Positions 36,246 through 46,249 of a DNA stretch of 64,000 bases are shown piece after piece. The notes beneath the pieces are model-generated. The model saw nothing but the letters and a program-made list of their open reading frames with translations. It made no database searches and was not told where the DNA came from. Location of the stretch: contig RPFO01000041.1 of assembly GCA_009746045.1 (NCBI GenBank), forward strand, positions 6,075,323 to 6,139,322, read 5' to 3'. Each line of letters begins with the position of its first letter. Position 1 is the stretch's first letter. The DNA comes from Mesostigma viride. Taxonomy: Eukaryota > Streptophyta > Mesostigmatophyceae > Mesostigmatales > Mesostigmataceae. Made by a program: the position numbers and the translations under genes.

Positions 36246-38383
36246 AGTCTCCCTCTCATGCTGGCTTGAGTGTGCCTGCTTCACCTTCTTCTTCTGCATG
36301 CCCCACTGTCAGAGCAGTGAGCAGTTCTGGAAAGGTGCTACAGCTGGTTTCAGAAGATTATGTCTCTAAACCAACCTTCACATCTATGGTTCCCAAGGTG
36401 TGCAGAGTGTCCCCAGCAGAGGATGCTCAGATCAGTTTTCAGGAGCTTGCTTTGCAGTTGCATTTCCTTTATGGGCATGAAGTGAGTGCAGAGGTGGTGG
36501 CAGCAGCAATAGGGGGGGCAGCACTCAGACGTGCATGCCAGGTGGTCAGATCCCACTGCCAGCATTGTCAGTTCAATGCACCCAAACCCCCTAAGTGGCA
36601 TGTAGCTACCCCACCTAAGAGCAAGGGCAGGGTGGTAGGAGATGTCTTTCATATCAAAGGACAATCTTACTTGGCACTTAAAGATGCATGGTCAAGGTAC
36701 ACAACCATTGAACCATTACCTGGAATGGACAAGACACAGTTGCTCAGGGCTCTCTTGATTGCTCAGGCCAGGTACTACCCTGTGGAGGCATTGTTACTGG
36801 ATCAGCAGTTCACATGTCTTGCCAATGAACCAGGGTGTGAGGCTATTGATCTGGCTGGGCTAGAAGATCATGAGAGGCAAGGCATTATTGAAAGGGCCAT
36901 CAGGTCCATTAAAACCCTTGTAGCCAAAGAAGATGGCAATCTGCTGGCTGACAGTGGGTCCTATGCTGACAGAGCTCTGTGGTCCACCAGGTTGTGCCAA
37001 GTCCTCAACAGGAGGCCACTCATGAAAACCCCACAAGGGGTGGTCATTACACCAGATGGATTGCATGCAGGCATTTATCCACCTGAGGTACTAGCCCTCT
37101 ACAACGCACAGCGAGCACAGACAGCTAGCAGGTTAGCTGTCAAGGATGCAAAGCATCCACGTCCCACCTTCAGAGAAGGGGATCAGGTCCTATTCTACAA
37201 GGAGTCGGGACTAGGCAAGGTGGGTACCTGGCATGGGCCAGCCACCATCCTAAAGTTTAACACCACTGGCAGGACAGTGTTAGTTAAACACAATGACACG
37301 GGAAAAATTCACAGGTGTTCACCTCACAGGATGAAATTGTATTTTCCAACTGTGTCAGACGTGGCAGAGGAGGAAGAGCTGTTGGCCGACAGCCCTGTAC
37401 AGTTGCCTGGCATCCCAGCGTTGCCCAGTGAGTGGTTGTTTGGAACACCCACTGGTGAGTGTGAGAGCCACACCCACTGTGACACCCAGGTCACCCTTGA
37501 TGATTGCAGGCAGTCACTGCAGGATTGGCCCCCTGCAGCAGAGGGTCACATTGGCAAAACAGGTGATCAGCAACCTATCACCTCTACAAGTGTGAACATA
37601 GCTCAGCCACTAGCTGCACCTTCCAAACGCAGCCTAGCAGACGCTGTTCGCATTTTACAAGCAGCTCATAGAGCCAAAGCTCAAACTGCTGCAGGATCAG
37701 CTAAGGTGGGGAAGGTTGGGCAGAATGACAATAGCCCATTTATGGTTGCAGTGGACACACAAGCCCAGGTCAGCATTATCAGTGCCCTGGCTGTGCCCCA
37801 TTTGCCTTTGGAACCTTCACCCTGGCACCATGTGGCTGATTTCTCAGGGCAGTCATCCCTCAAGGTATTAGGTCAGGTCATGTTGACTATACTCGGTATC
37901 CCCACTCCTTTTCAGGTCTTGGAAGGTTATAAAGGGAATGCTTTATTGGGGGATCCTTTTCTCTGTTACCCTGGTGTCCTCATATCCAGTGATAGACTAT
38001 CCATCCAGGACATGGGTGGTGTTGATCTGAATCATTTCAAAATTTCTCTTGAAAAACTTCTTAACACCAACATTGCTTCTGTAAAATTTGCTACACCCAA
38101 GTATGCCCCAGGGCAAGAACCCTGTGTGGCAGACCTGGTTCACAACCAAAAACTTCATCCCAACTCATTTGGATTGGGCAAGCATGATGTGGCTAAAATG
38201 TCTCCTCTTTCTTATGAACAGATAGAGCAAGACTGTCGCACACACATAGGATTCCTAAAATGGGTGGAGGCCTTTAACAAGGCCAGGGAAGAATGGGTAG
38301 TGCCAGATCCTCTTAGTCCTTCTCATACTCCCCTGTCACACCTATTGACAAAAAGCCTGCAGGGTGCAAGCACTTGCGCCTGA
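36246..38383 (+). CDS. pol: RT-E pol, integrase and protease-like domains
   Basis: Continuous with the gag knuckle frame (frame start near 35654). Zinc region LHFLYGH...CQHC; integrase core GDVFHIKGQSY, LLLDQQFTC and GIIERAIRSIKT supply D, D and E. A linker then leads to the retropepsin-like VDTQAQVSII (DTQAQ at 37753-37767) and ALLGDPFL. The usual DTG/DSG is DTQ. The frame ends at 38383, just inside the reverse transcriptase start; the following frame overlaps by 10 bp. Integrase precedes the protease-like domain, as in RT-A, B and F. Confidence 0.85.
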
Positions 38384-39785
38384 AGTTTGTGTGTAAACAT
38401 AAGCCAGCAGCAGATGGGTCAGTCATCTTTCATGCTAGACCTTGTGTGACAGAGTTCAAGGGCACCACTGATCTGACAGAGGCAGAGTTGTACACGCCAG
38501 GCATTCAGCAAACATCCCTAAAAATCTTGCTGTCTGTCTTTGTGGGTCATCTCAATGATGGGGATGACTATATCTGTAAGGCTACAGACATTAAAAGGGC
38601 TTTCCTGAAAGGCTCACCTGAGATAGCACAACAAGTGTGGCATGGTCAGGTGTACGTAGTCTCCACTCCCAGAGTTTGGGCAAAACACATCCCTCAGCAG
38701 TACCTGAAAGCTAACATAGGTGTTGAAGGGCTGCAATCAGCTCCTCGCATTTTCAGGATGTCAGCTCAGGCTGTGTTTGAAAAGTTAGGGGCTAGATATG
38801 ATGACATAGACCCTTGCTTCTTTGTGGTCCCACACCCTCATGGCATTCTCACCTTTGTGTGGCATGGGGATGATCAGCTGATTGCTGGGCCAAGGCGTGC
38901 TGTGGATGATTTTATTCAACAAGTGTCACAGCATTTTGAGATTGGCAAGCAAGTAGAGCTGGGCACCACTGCCATAAAATTTTGTGGCACAATGTTACAA
39001 CTCCAGCAGCATCAAAACCAGTGGGTGTGTGCACTCTACTCTCCCAATGATTACATGCACAGCTGCTTGGAGGTTTTGCAAACAAAAATCAAACCTGGAG
39101 CCTGTCCTACCATTAGAGGCAAGCTGGGGTGGTTGTGCTCAACGTGTGCACCTCACCTGGCTGTGGTTAGCAGAGTTGATGATGATGTCTTGATGCAAGT
39201 AGGTCACAAAGCCATCACCAAAACTCTCCAGGAGGGCCCTCCCCTTATCTTGCACTCCTTGGATCTCCACAAAACCATTCACATCCAAGCTATGATGGAT
39301 AGTTCCATGGAGTCCAGGCAGATTACCAAGTTGCAGGCAAGGGAGTCAGGCTTGTATTTTGTGCAGAATGATGATGCACCCTTGTCTCTCATTTCATGGT
39401 ACAGCCGGTTGCATAGACGCAAGGCTGTCAGCAGCAATGCTGCTGAGTGCAGGGCAGTGGTGTCAGCAGTGCTTCATGCCAGGTACTTGAATCATGTGCT
39501 GGTTTGGTTGCAGATGCAAGCAGGCAGCAATGCTGGGGTGGTGGCACACTTGCTCACTGACAGTCAGTCAGTCCTCAGTTTCCTTGCTAACCCCTATGCT
39601 GTCACACTGATCTTGACTGGGTGGTCCTGAAACAGGAGTCCACCTACTGGGAGTCCACCCGTCACGTGGAGGACAAACACAACGCTGCTGATGCACTCAC
39701 TAAAGTGCCTCAGCAGGCAGCTGACAATACAGCTGTTGTACCACTTGATGAACCCCTATGGCAAGCAGGCAACCCTGCCCCATAG
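38374..39785 (+). pseudogene. pol: RT-E reverse transcriptase and RNase H, frameshifted
   Basis: Reverse transcriptase with LRLKFVCKHK, ELYTPGIQQTSL, DIKRAFLKGS, GVEGLQSAPRIFR and VWHGDDQLIAG (HGDD at 38863-38874). RNase H with MMDSSMESRQ, SSNAAECRAV and LTDSQSVLSF. A frame change near 39600 moves to a second frame carrying HNAADALTK to a stop at 39783-39785. One shift at each end of this piece separates it from neighbouring frames. Confidence 0.8.
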
Positions 39786-40857
39786 GGGGGACGCCTAGCA
39801 GGGTCCTGTTCACCAGGGCCGCCTAGGTCACCCAGTACCCCTTGGGCAGGTCCAAGGGGTAGGTTGTGGCTTCCAGCAAGGGGGTTGGTTGGAGTCTGTT
39901 TTCATACATCTGCGTGCCCTATGCCCAATAAAATCTGTTTTGATTTTTCAACACCATGGAATTTCGTTATGCACACCTTCATAGGTGGGCATGGGATGTA
40001 TCTCACACCTTTATTCACTAGGGCGTATGCCTTGGTGGATTGGCCTTGAGCTCAGTGGCTCAGGTGCCCCCATTCAAGTGGAGGGTCAAAGCTCCCTTGA
40101 CAGGTGGTTACCCAGGACCCCAGTTCACTGTGGATATCCTGGGCCACCTGGCCTTACTGTTCAGTGGCAGTAAAGGCATGGGTGCTGTCATGTTGTCTAG
40201 TACAACGTGCTCAGCACAGGTGCAGGATGAAATATTCCTGTCACCTGTCACCAGGACTTCAGTCACCCATGTGCAGGGCAGGGGTGGCTGGTCTCACACG
40301 TTGTGCAGGTGCATGTGGCCAGGTCCAGGATGTCATAGTCCTGTCACCTGTCACTCGGACTTCAGCCCCCTCTGTGCAGGGCAGGGGTGGCTGGTCCTCA
40401 CATGTTGTGCAGGTACAACATGGACAGTGCAGGGTGCAATAAACCTGTCCACTGTCACTCCTCAGGTTGCAGGTAACCTGAGCTCAGTTGACCCAGCCTG
40501 GCTGGGTATTTTTCTCTGAGTGGGCGATGATGATGGAACAACATGGAACCTCTTAAACGGTTACCTTGGCATTTTTACAATGGCTTCTTGGCTGGTGATG
40601 CACTCCCTGGATAGGCAGACAGGCATAGCTATCTCCCTTGTGAGCTCGCGAGGAGGAGGAACTCCCCGGGCATGTTGAGCTAAACGTGATGCCATCACAA
40701 GTATTGCACGAGTTCTGGGGCCCATCTTTTTCAGTCCAGATGTTGCAGTATGGGTGTCAGTTGCTCAGCACCTCAGTCAGCTTGGAGTCAGTCTCCTAGC
40801 TGGGCAGGGTCAGGCTTGAAGTCGCTAGCCTTCAACCTGAAAGGAAAACATAATGGG
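39786..40857 (+). other. RT-E 3' untranslated region with about 103-bp tandem repeat
   Basis: Noncoding. Two and a half copies of a roughly 103-bp unit (CAGGTGCAGGATG...CAGGGCAGGGGTGGCTGG) lie at 40217-40450. The polypurine tract before the LTR is GAAAGGAAAACATAATGGG. Confidence 0.65.
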
Positions 40858-41312
40858 AGTTAGATGAGATGCTTAGGCTGACACACGGATTTCCGGCCTG
40901 CGCGCCGCGTATTGCCTACCGCGGCTGAGCGGGACACCTCAGTACAGTACGGCAGGGTGTACGGTACTGAGGTGTCATGTGGACCGATGTGCGGTTAGTG
41001 CCAGACTGTTCCTAGGTGCTAGCTCGACCCGCCAGGTCCGGTGTAGCCGGGCCTGACGGGCCGAGTCTTAGCTGGTTGCTAGTGACGTGGTCGCATGGCA
41101 TTGCAGTGTACAGTTGTCCACTGGTCGTGTGCTGCAGGTAGCACCGCCATAGGCATATAGGCGTAGCACTGGGGAGTGCCACAGCACCCGAGTCTGCCCA
41201 GTTCCATTCTGAGCCCTCAGCTTTCATCGCTCTCTCATTGTATTATTGTAATACAATCATCATTCGCTCTCAGCTTTCGCAGTTGTTCGTCGTCCCTAGT
41301 CTCCATCCAACT
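40858..41312 (+). repeat. RT-E 3' LTR
   Basis: 455 bp, no difference from the 5' copy found by eye; followed by the target duplication TTAAC. Confidence 0.9.
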
Positions 41313-41715
41313 TTAACCTGCGGCTGCACCCTGAAAAGTGCAAGTTTGCACAACCGACCATAGGGTTTCTTGGCCATCAGATTGTACCAGGTGGCCGGAC
41401 CCCTGAGGCAGCCAAAGTGGAAGCCATCAGCAACGCCGCAGTGCCCATCGACATCTCGGGGGTGCGCGCGTATCTCGGGCTACTAGCTGGCTATTATCGA
41501 GGATATATTCAGAATTTCAGCACCAAAGTAAAAAACCTGACTGAGTTGTTGAAGAAGGGCAATGTCTGGGCGTGGGGTCCGGCTCAGCAGCGTCTGCAGC
41601 GAGCCATCGATACATGTACCATCAAACAGGAACTGACTGCCGCTCCTATCCTACGCGCCCCCGACTATGCTCTGCCCTTCATCCTTTACACCGATTGGTC
41701 CAAGCTAGGCCTAGG
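41313..41715 (+). pseudogene. Gypsy-1 reverse transcriptase C part and RNase H start
   Basis: Continues the frame left at 32819: LRLHPEKCKFAQPTIGFLGH, VRAYLGLLAGYYRGYIQNFS and LPFILYTDWSKLGLG, the start of gypsy RNase H. Cut at 41715 by RT-D. Confidence 0.85.
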
Positions 41716-42330
41716 AGTTAACGTAAAGGATTTACGTTAGATGGACAGAGATTGTTACGCTCTTTCCAACGGCACCTTGAACGCCTCATTTGGTTACGGG
41801 ACGTAAAAGTTATGACGTTCCTAGGCTGTGCCGACAGTGACCGGCGCGCCAATGTGGGCGCGTACGGACACAGGATGTACAAGTGTCACTTTGATAGTCC
41901 GCAGGACGTTGACAGGACTTGTACAGGACGTGATAGTCAATTGATAGGTAGGCGTGCTGTAGCGCGCCAGGACCTATGAGACAATTGATGCTGAGTAATG
42001 TACGGATAGGTCCACAGGACTAGCCGTATGGACAATTGATAGATCTGCGCGCCAAAGGCGTGCCAGAGTCTGTGTAATCAATTGATTGACAGTTCAGCTG
42101 TGACAGTGCAGCTGAATACTTGGACGCGTCCCTAGCAAGTTATATGAGTGACTTGTTAGCTCTAGGACGCTAGCTCTTGCGTGCACGCTCTCTTGGCACT
42201 GCGACCCTGTCGTCTGTGCTACGTGCAGTCTTGGAAGTGACGTGACTTACGTCTGTGTTTCCTCATTTAATAAAGGCAACTTTTCCTGCAAGAGCCATGG
42301 ATTCCCTCGGGACTAAACTCTCATTCAACT
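41716..42330 (+). repeat. RT-D 5' LTR
   Basis: 615 bp, AGTTAACG...TTCAACT, homologous over its length to the RT-A LTR and keeping the CAATTGAT-type repeats and terminal inverted arms. Followed by CGTATTACAAATT. Confidence 0.85.
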
Positions 42331-42361
42331 CGTATTACAAATTATCTTCGTAACAAGAAAA

Positions 42362-43147
42362 ATGCCGAACTCACTGGAGTTTCGCACGCCGAGGGATTCT
42401 GAAATTTTGGGCAGTCCAGCGGACATCGCCAAATCTCAGGCTGGTCCTTCGACGACTTCTGGTCGTGACGATCGTCCGGTTATTAATCTGGCGTGGCAGC
42501 GTGTTGTTGACCAGGCGGTGGCGTCCAGCACGGAGCTACGCGCTCAGCAGCAGGCACTGCTGCAAAGCTTACGACTGCCCCCCGCGCCTCCGCAACCTAC
42601 GATTGTTCCCGGGTTCCGCGATTATCTCGATTCCATTCGAGCTCTGCTTGCGGACTTTGAAGTCCATACCCGGGCGGGGTTGCAAGCGCCCAGCGCGGTT
42701 GCCGAGGTCTCTGAGGAGATCGACAATGCTGTTTCATCGCTCACCGGCTATCAGCGCAATCTCGCCAATTGGTTGTCGGTTCGTTCGGGCGTCATTCCGA
42801 CGATCACGACCAACCGGTTCCAAGACCTCGCGATTTTGCAATTGCTGTCGCGAGGCTTCCGGACGCGAGAGCGGCAATTGCTGCTCAACCTTGTAGCGTT
42901 CCTGTCTGCTTTGCGCGAGTGGGCGCCGGACGGGTGGGATTTTCTCACAATCCTCACGAACCCGCTCCGAATTGTGACTCGCCGCCGTCGTCGACGTTTT
43001 GATCCGGTTACGGGCGCGCGGTTGGACCCCATCGTCATCAAGACTCCGGTGACGATTGAGGTTGGGCAAGGCCAGGAGGGGCCTGCGCCTGTTGCCAACG
43101 ATCCGATTTACGACTACGACTACTGCGATTTTCGTGGACTCGACTAA
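42362..43147 (+). CDS. ORF0 of RT-D, 261 aa
   Basis: An intact homologue of the RT-A ORF0: MPNSLEFRTPRDSEILG start, SSLTGYQRNLANWLSVRSG middle, RERQLLLNLVAFLSALREW, and YDYDYCDFRGLD end. A basic RRRRRR patch lies near residue 205, replacing a less basic RRARA segment in RT-A. Nucleotide divergence from RT-A is large while protein motifs persist, which argues for purifying selection. Function unknown. Confidence 0.75.
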   Translation: MPNSLEFRTPRDSEILGSPADIAKSQAGPSTTSGRDDRPVINLAWQRVVDQAVASSTELRAQQQALLQSLRLPPAPPQPTIVPGFRDYLDSIRALLADFEVHTRAGLQAPSAVAEVSEEIDNAVSSLTGYQRNLANWLSVRSGVIPTITTNRFQDLAILQLLSRGFRTRERQLLLNLVAFLSALREWAPDGWDFLTILTNPLRIVTRRRRRRFDPVTGARLDPIVIKTPVTIEVGQGQEGPAPVANDPIYDYDYCDFRGLD

Positions 43148-43276
43148 ATTCGGCATGGTGGCGCGGTCGGCACCGGGGCAGGCGGCTTTTTGACAGATTG
43201 TAAATATCTACCTGTCTTTTGTTTTTTACAGGCTGCTTAGCTCAGGTCAATAACAACAGCTATAGTCTAGTGTACC

Positions 43277-43947
43277 ATGGCAGACGGGCGGCGCAGTAAG
43301 GGCCCAGCCAGTGGGAATAAAGATGGGGGTGCTGGTAGTGGGACCGCTCACGTAGATGACGTGGGTGTCACCGGAGAAATAACCAATATACCTCTGAATC
43401 ATAACAATACACATGCTGTGTCTGGATTTGATCTCACTACCCAGGGTCTTTTGATTGTAAATCAGCTGCAACCTGTGACCTCAGACTCTAAGCCTAAGCA
43501 GGCTGAAGAGTTTGTAGAAGGATTGGAAGGGTTCCCTAGCTTGTACGGTGGTACAAACTAGTCTATCAGATCTGGATAGGAAGTAGCACTTTTGGCAAGT
43601 GTACTGACCAGATTAAGGACCTGACCAGGGAGTGCAAGAAGGCCAATAAGGCCTGGGCACTGTATGTAGCTGAGCTGAAGGAGCTGCTTGAAGACCAACG
43701 CAAGAAGGTCGGCATCCATTGGCAAGACAAGTATCAAGGGTGGGAGGTCAAGGGAGACCTCATCCAGAACTTCCTTAACTATTGCAAAATGGTTGAGGAG
43801 GGCAGGGCCCACGGTTTCAACGTGGCAGACAACATAGCCCTGACCAACTGGTTGAAGGTTTCTGGGCTGGATAAGGCGACACGTGGCTCCTTAAAGGTCA
43901 TGTGTGCTCCTCACTCTACCCTGAAGGCCTACAAGGTCATCATTAAC
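43277..43947 (+). pseudogene. gag: Gag of RT-D, frameshifted and truncated
   Basis: Starts MADGRRSKGPASGNKDGG, very close to RT-A gag. An extra GT at about 43561 creates a stop (ACTAGTC where RT-A has ACTATC). The homologous frame then continues to about 43945, where similarity stops at CATTAA followed by CCCTTAG. The zinc knuckle is missing. Confidence 0.8.
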
Positions 43948-45182
43948 CCTTAGTCCGCTAACCCCCCGACCTGTCGGGGGGTTTGACTAACGGTCGAATT
44001 TCGCGCCGCGCCGAGAGCGCCGCGCCACTTGTGACGGAGGACAGTTGTCCGGTGGGTCCGGGAACACTTAGGGACGAAGGTGATGCATAGGTTTGGGGGT
44101 AATATCCGCCATAGCCTGGTAATTATAGGGCTGTAATCATAGGGGGTCACGTGACTTTGGCGGGAAATTTTCACTCGCGCGCGCGCGTGACGAGATATGG
44201 CTGCCAACGTGCCGTTATCAGGGAAATTTTGCGTCTCGCGGCTAGAAACGGTTTAGAATGTTGCTCAGAATGATGATGCGTGATTTTCGTAGGTCAGGCA
44301 TGGCCAAACTTGTAGGATTGGGAACATTCAGGTGGAAAAATACTGCCTTCTTGGTCGTCAGTGCCAGATGAGTAATCGCTTATCACATTTTCATTTTATC
44401 CTCATGGCCGGGCAGTCTGCGCCAGCCCAAGCATCCAGATTAGGTACGGGATGTCCGCTGATGCGTTTGATGGGAATGCGGACGCGTTTATAGGTAATCT
44501 TTGAACGCAGCATCAACTGGTAATCATAAAGGATGCATGCATGATGCGGCTATGGCGACCTACGCCTGTAAAGCAATGGTATGTGTGAGATATGAGGGTC
44601 CCGGCCACTGGAATCCGGTCAGGACGTGAACGAGCCAGGTACGGCAACGTGTTTGCGTGTCTTTTGCAGCGGAATACGTCTCCCATGCATTATATTTGAC
44701 GAGATTTTTAGTGCACCTTTCAGCAAGCTTCCATGCCTGCTGTAAAGAGCGGTATTAGCCCTGAAAGTGACCAGTTTATGGCATTTCTTTGGAGCATATC
44801 ATTTCGTTAATGCAGGTAGGCAACATGTTTGTATTCCAGCACCTTTGGCAATCTTTTATAGCTTGTTATAATGCATTCTTGTATTGCATGTCATAGATGG
44901 CTGTTTACGCGCGCGTAACCCACACACGTATATGAGCACCTTATATAGGTCTAATGGGTTATCCGGGTGGTCTGACCCAAGGAAACCACCATTGGACTAT
45001 CCAACTAAGTTGTCCAATGTTGATATTGAGATTCCCTACCCTACCTGGAAAGTTAGGGGGGGGTAGACTTTTCCTTGGGGAAAAAAGATCGTCTTTTGGC
45101 CAACTTTGAGTAGAGCTATCATCCAAATGCTTTGATAAAGCCGTGGTATTATTGCATATTCTGAAAGCCCTTGAAGTGTAGT
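43948..45182. other. Noncoding insertion, possible start of a TTAA element
   Basis: Similarity to RT-A gag ends at TTAA and new sequence begins CCCTTAGTCCGCTAACC, a start compatible with piggyBac-type ends. It then has a CCCCCCGAC/GTCGGGGGG hairpin. No matching right end was found. The rest up to the Gypsy-1 integrase holds GC-rich then AT-rich noncoding sequence with no recognisable gene. Confidence 0.4.
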
Positions 45183-46116
45183 CACGGATCAGGGTGGTGA
45201 GTTCAGGGGTGAGTTCCAGGAGTTGCTGGATGGATGTCTTATTGATCACCGTCGCACTTCTCGGGAGCATCCTCAGGCCAATGGCTTGGCTGAGAGATTG
45301 GTGCAGACCGTCAAGCAGGCGCTGCGCAAGTGGAGCCTGCAGGTGCCGGAGTCGGCCAGGTGGGATCGCGAGTTGGCATGGATTGCCATGGGTTATCGCA
45401 TGTCTCCCCAGGAGTCTCTCGCTACCTTCTCCCCGTATTTCCTTCTGTTCGGGCGTAATCCTCTTTTGCCTACGGAGGCACAGGTTGCGCACCCCGAACC
45501 CATGGCCTTCGACAACGCTCAGCAATTTTTGGTTGAGGTGCTGGCCAGGGCAGAGACTTTTAAGAAGGTCATGCCCATCGCGATGAACAACTTGTTCATT
45601 GCTCAGCACAGGGATTCCCTGCGCTACGCTCAGCGCCGGGGGGGCACATACATGGCTCGCCAGCTGCGGTTTAGGCCAGGGCAGTATGTTTTCCTGCGCA
45701 CTCAGCTGAAGCACACTTTGGATGTGGAGGCGGGGCCCACCATTTTGCGCATTGTGGCTATCAAACCATCGGGAGTGGCAATTTTGGAGGGCGCCGACGG
45801 GAGCCGTACGACTGACAACCTCAGCAATCTCAGTCCCTGCTCGCTGCCCAATTTGGTCCACGACCTCCAACCGCACACGTCTCGCCGAGTCAAGGACGCC
45901 CAGTGTCAGGTTTGTCACCGGGTCGATCAGGCGGAGTCCATGTTATTGTGTGATCAGTGTAACTGTGGTTGGCACATGCAGTGCTTGCAGCCAGTGGTCA
46001 CCAGCATTCCGGAGGGGGATTGGTTTTGTCCAGTGTGCACCGCTGCGCAGTTTACCTCCCGCAGCTTGACTGCGGTCACCGCTGCCCTTGTCTTGGTACG
46101 ATCGCTGTCTTCGTGA
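45183..46116 (+). pseudogene. Gypsy-1 integrase C part fused to a PHD finger
   Basis: The integrase core from the second catalytic Asp onward: VVTDQGGEFRGEF, then HPQANGLAERLVQTVKQ (catalytic Glu), a C-terminal GPY-like region (FRPGQYVFLRTQ), and a complete PHD finger at 45904-46038: CQVC...CDQC...HMQC...CPVC (C4HC3). A reader domain at the integrase tail recalls chromodomains of chromoviruses, which target integration to chromatin; PHD fingers usually bind histone H3 tails. The N-terminal zinc finger and first Asp are missing. A GCGAGGGGGGG tract near 46131 may be the polypurine tract. Confidence 0.8.
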
Positions 46117-46249
46117 TGGGGCCGGTCGCCAGCGAGGGGGGGAAATCATGGGACAGGTCCTCGCCCACCCCACAGGGCATGCAGTTAAGGCAGGCACGTC
46201 AGCTCAGCTCATTTGAGTTTTACCAAATTAAGCTGAGTGGCCAGCCGCC

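Larger units (their letters stand above)
32820..41312 (+). mobile_element. RT-E, complete LTR retrotransposon
   Basis: An 8,493-bp element with the 5-bp duplication TTAAC (32815-32819, 41313-41317) inside the Gypsy-1 reverse transcriptase. 455-bp LTRs (32820-33274, 40858-41312) appear identical and end AGTT...AACT. The order is ORF0-like region, gag, integrase, protease-like, reverse transcriptase with HGDD, RNase H. The sequence after the 5' LTR starts TGGACTG, a TGG-type primer site unlike RT-A, B and D. Several frameshifts are present despite identical LTRs. Confidence 0.9.
41716..43947 (+). mobile_element. RT-D, 5'-terminal part of an RT-A-like element
   Basis: LTR (41716-42330), ORF0 and the first two thirds of gag, then an abrupt end inside gag at a TTAA. 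It is more diverged from RT-A than the RT-A LTRs are from each other. Its left end interrupts Gypsy-1 RNase H, but no right end exists to show a target duplication. Confidence 0.8.
31821..46116 (+). mobile_element. Gypsy-1 remains, split by RT-E and RT-D
   Basis: Pieces in order: unknown ORF with methyltransferase-like fragment (31821-32520), reverse transcriptase (about 32521-32819), its continuation into RNase H (41313-41715), and integrase plus PHD finger (45183-46116). RT-E inserted with duplication TTAAC inside the reverse transcriptase, and the frame joins cleanly across it. RT-D begins at 41716 within RNase H. RNase H C-terminus and integrase N-terminus are missing. That the integrase piece belongs to the same element is an inference from order and strand. 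Confidence 0.6.
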
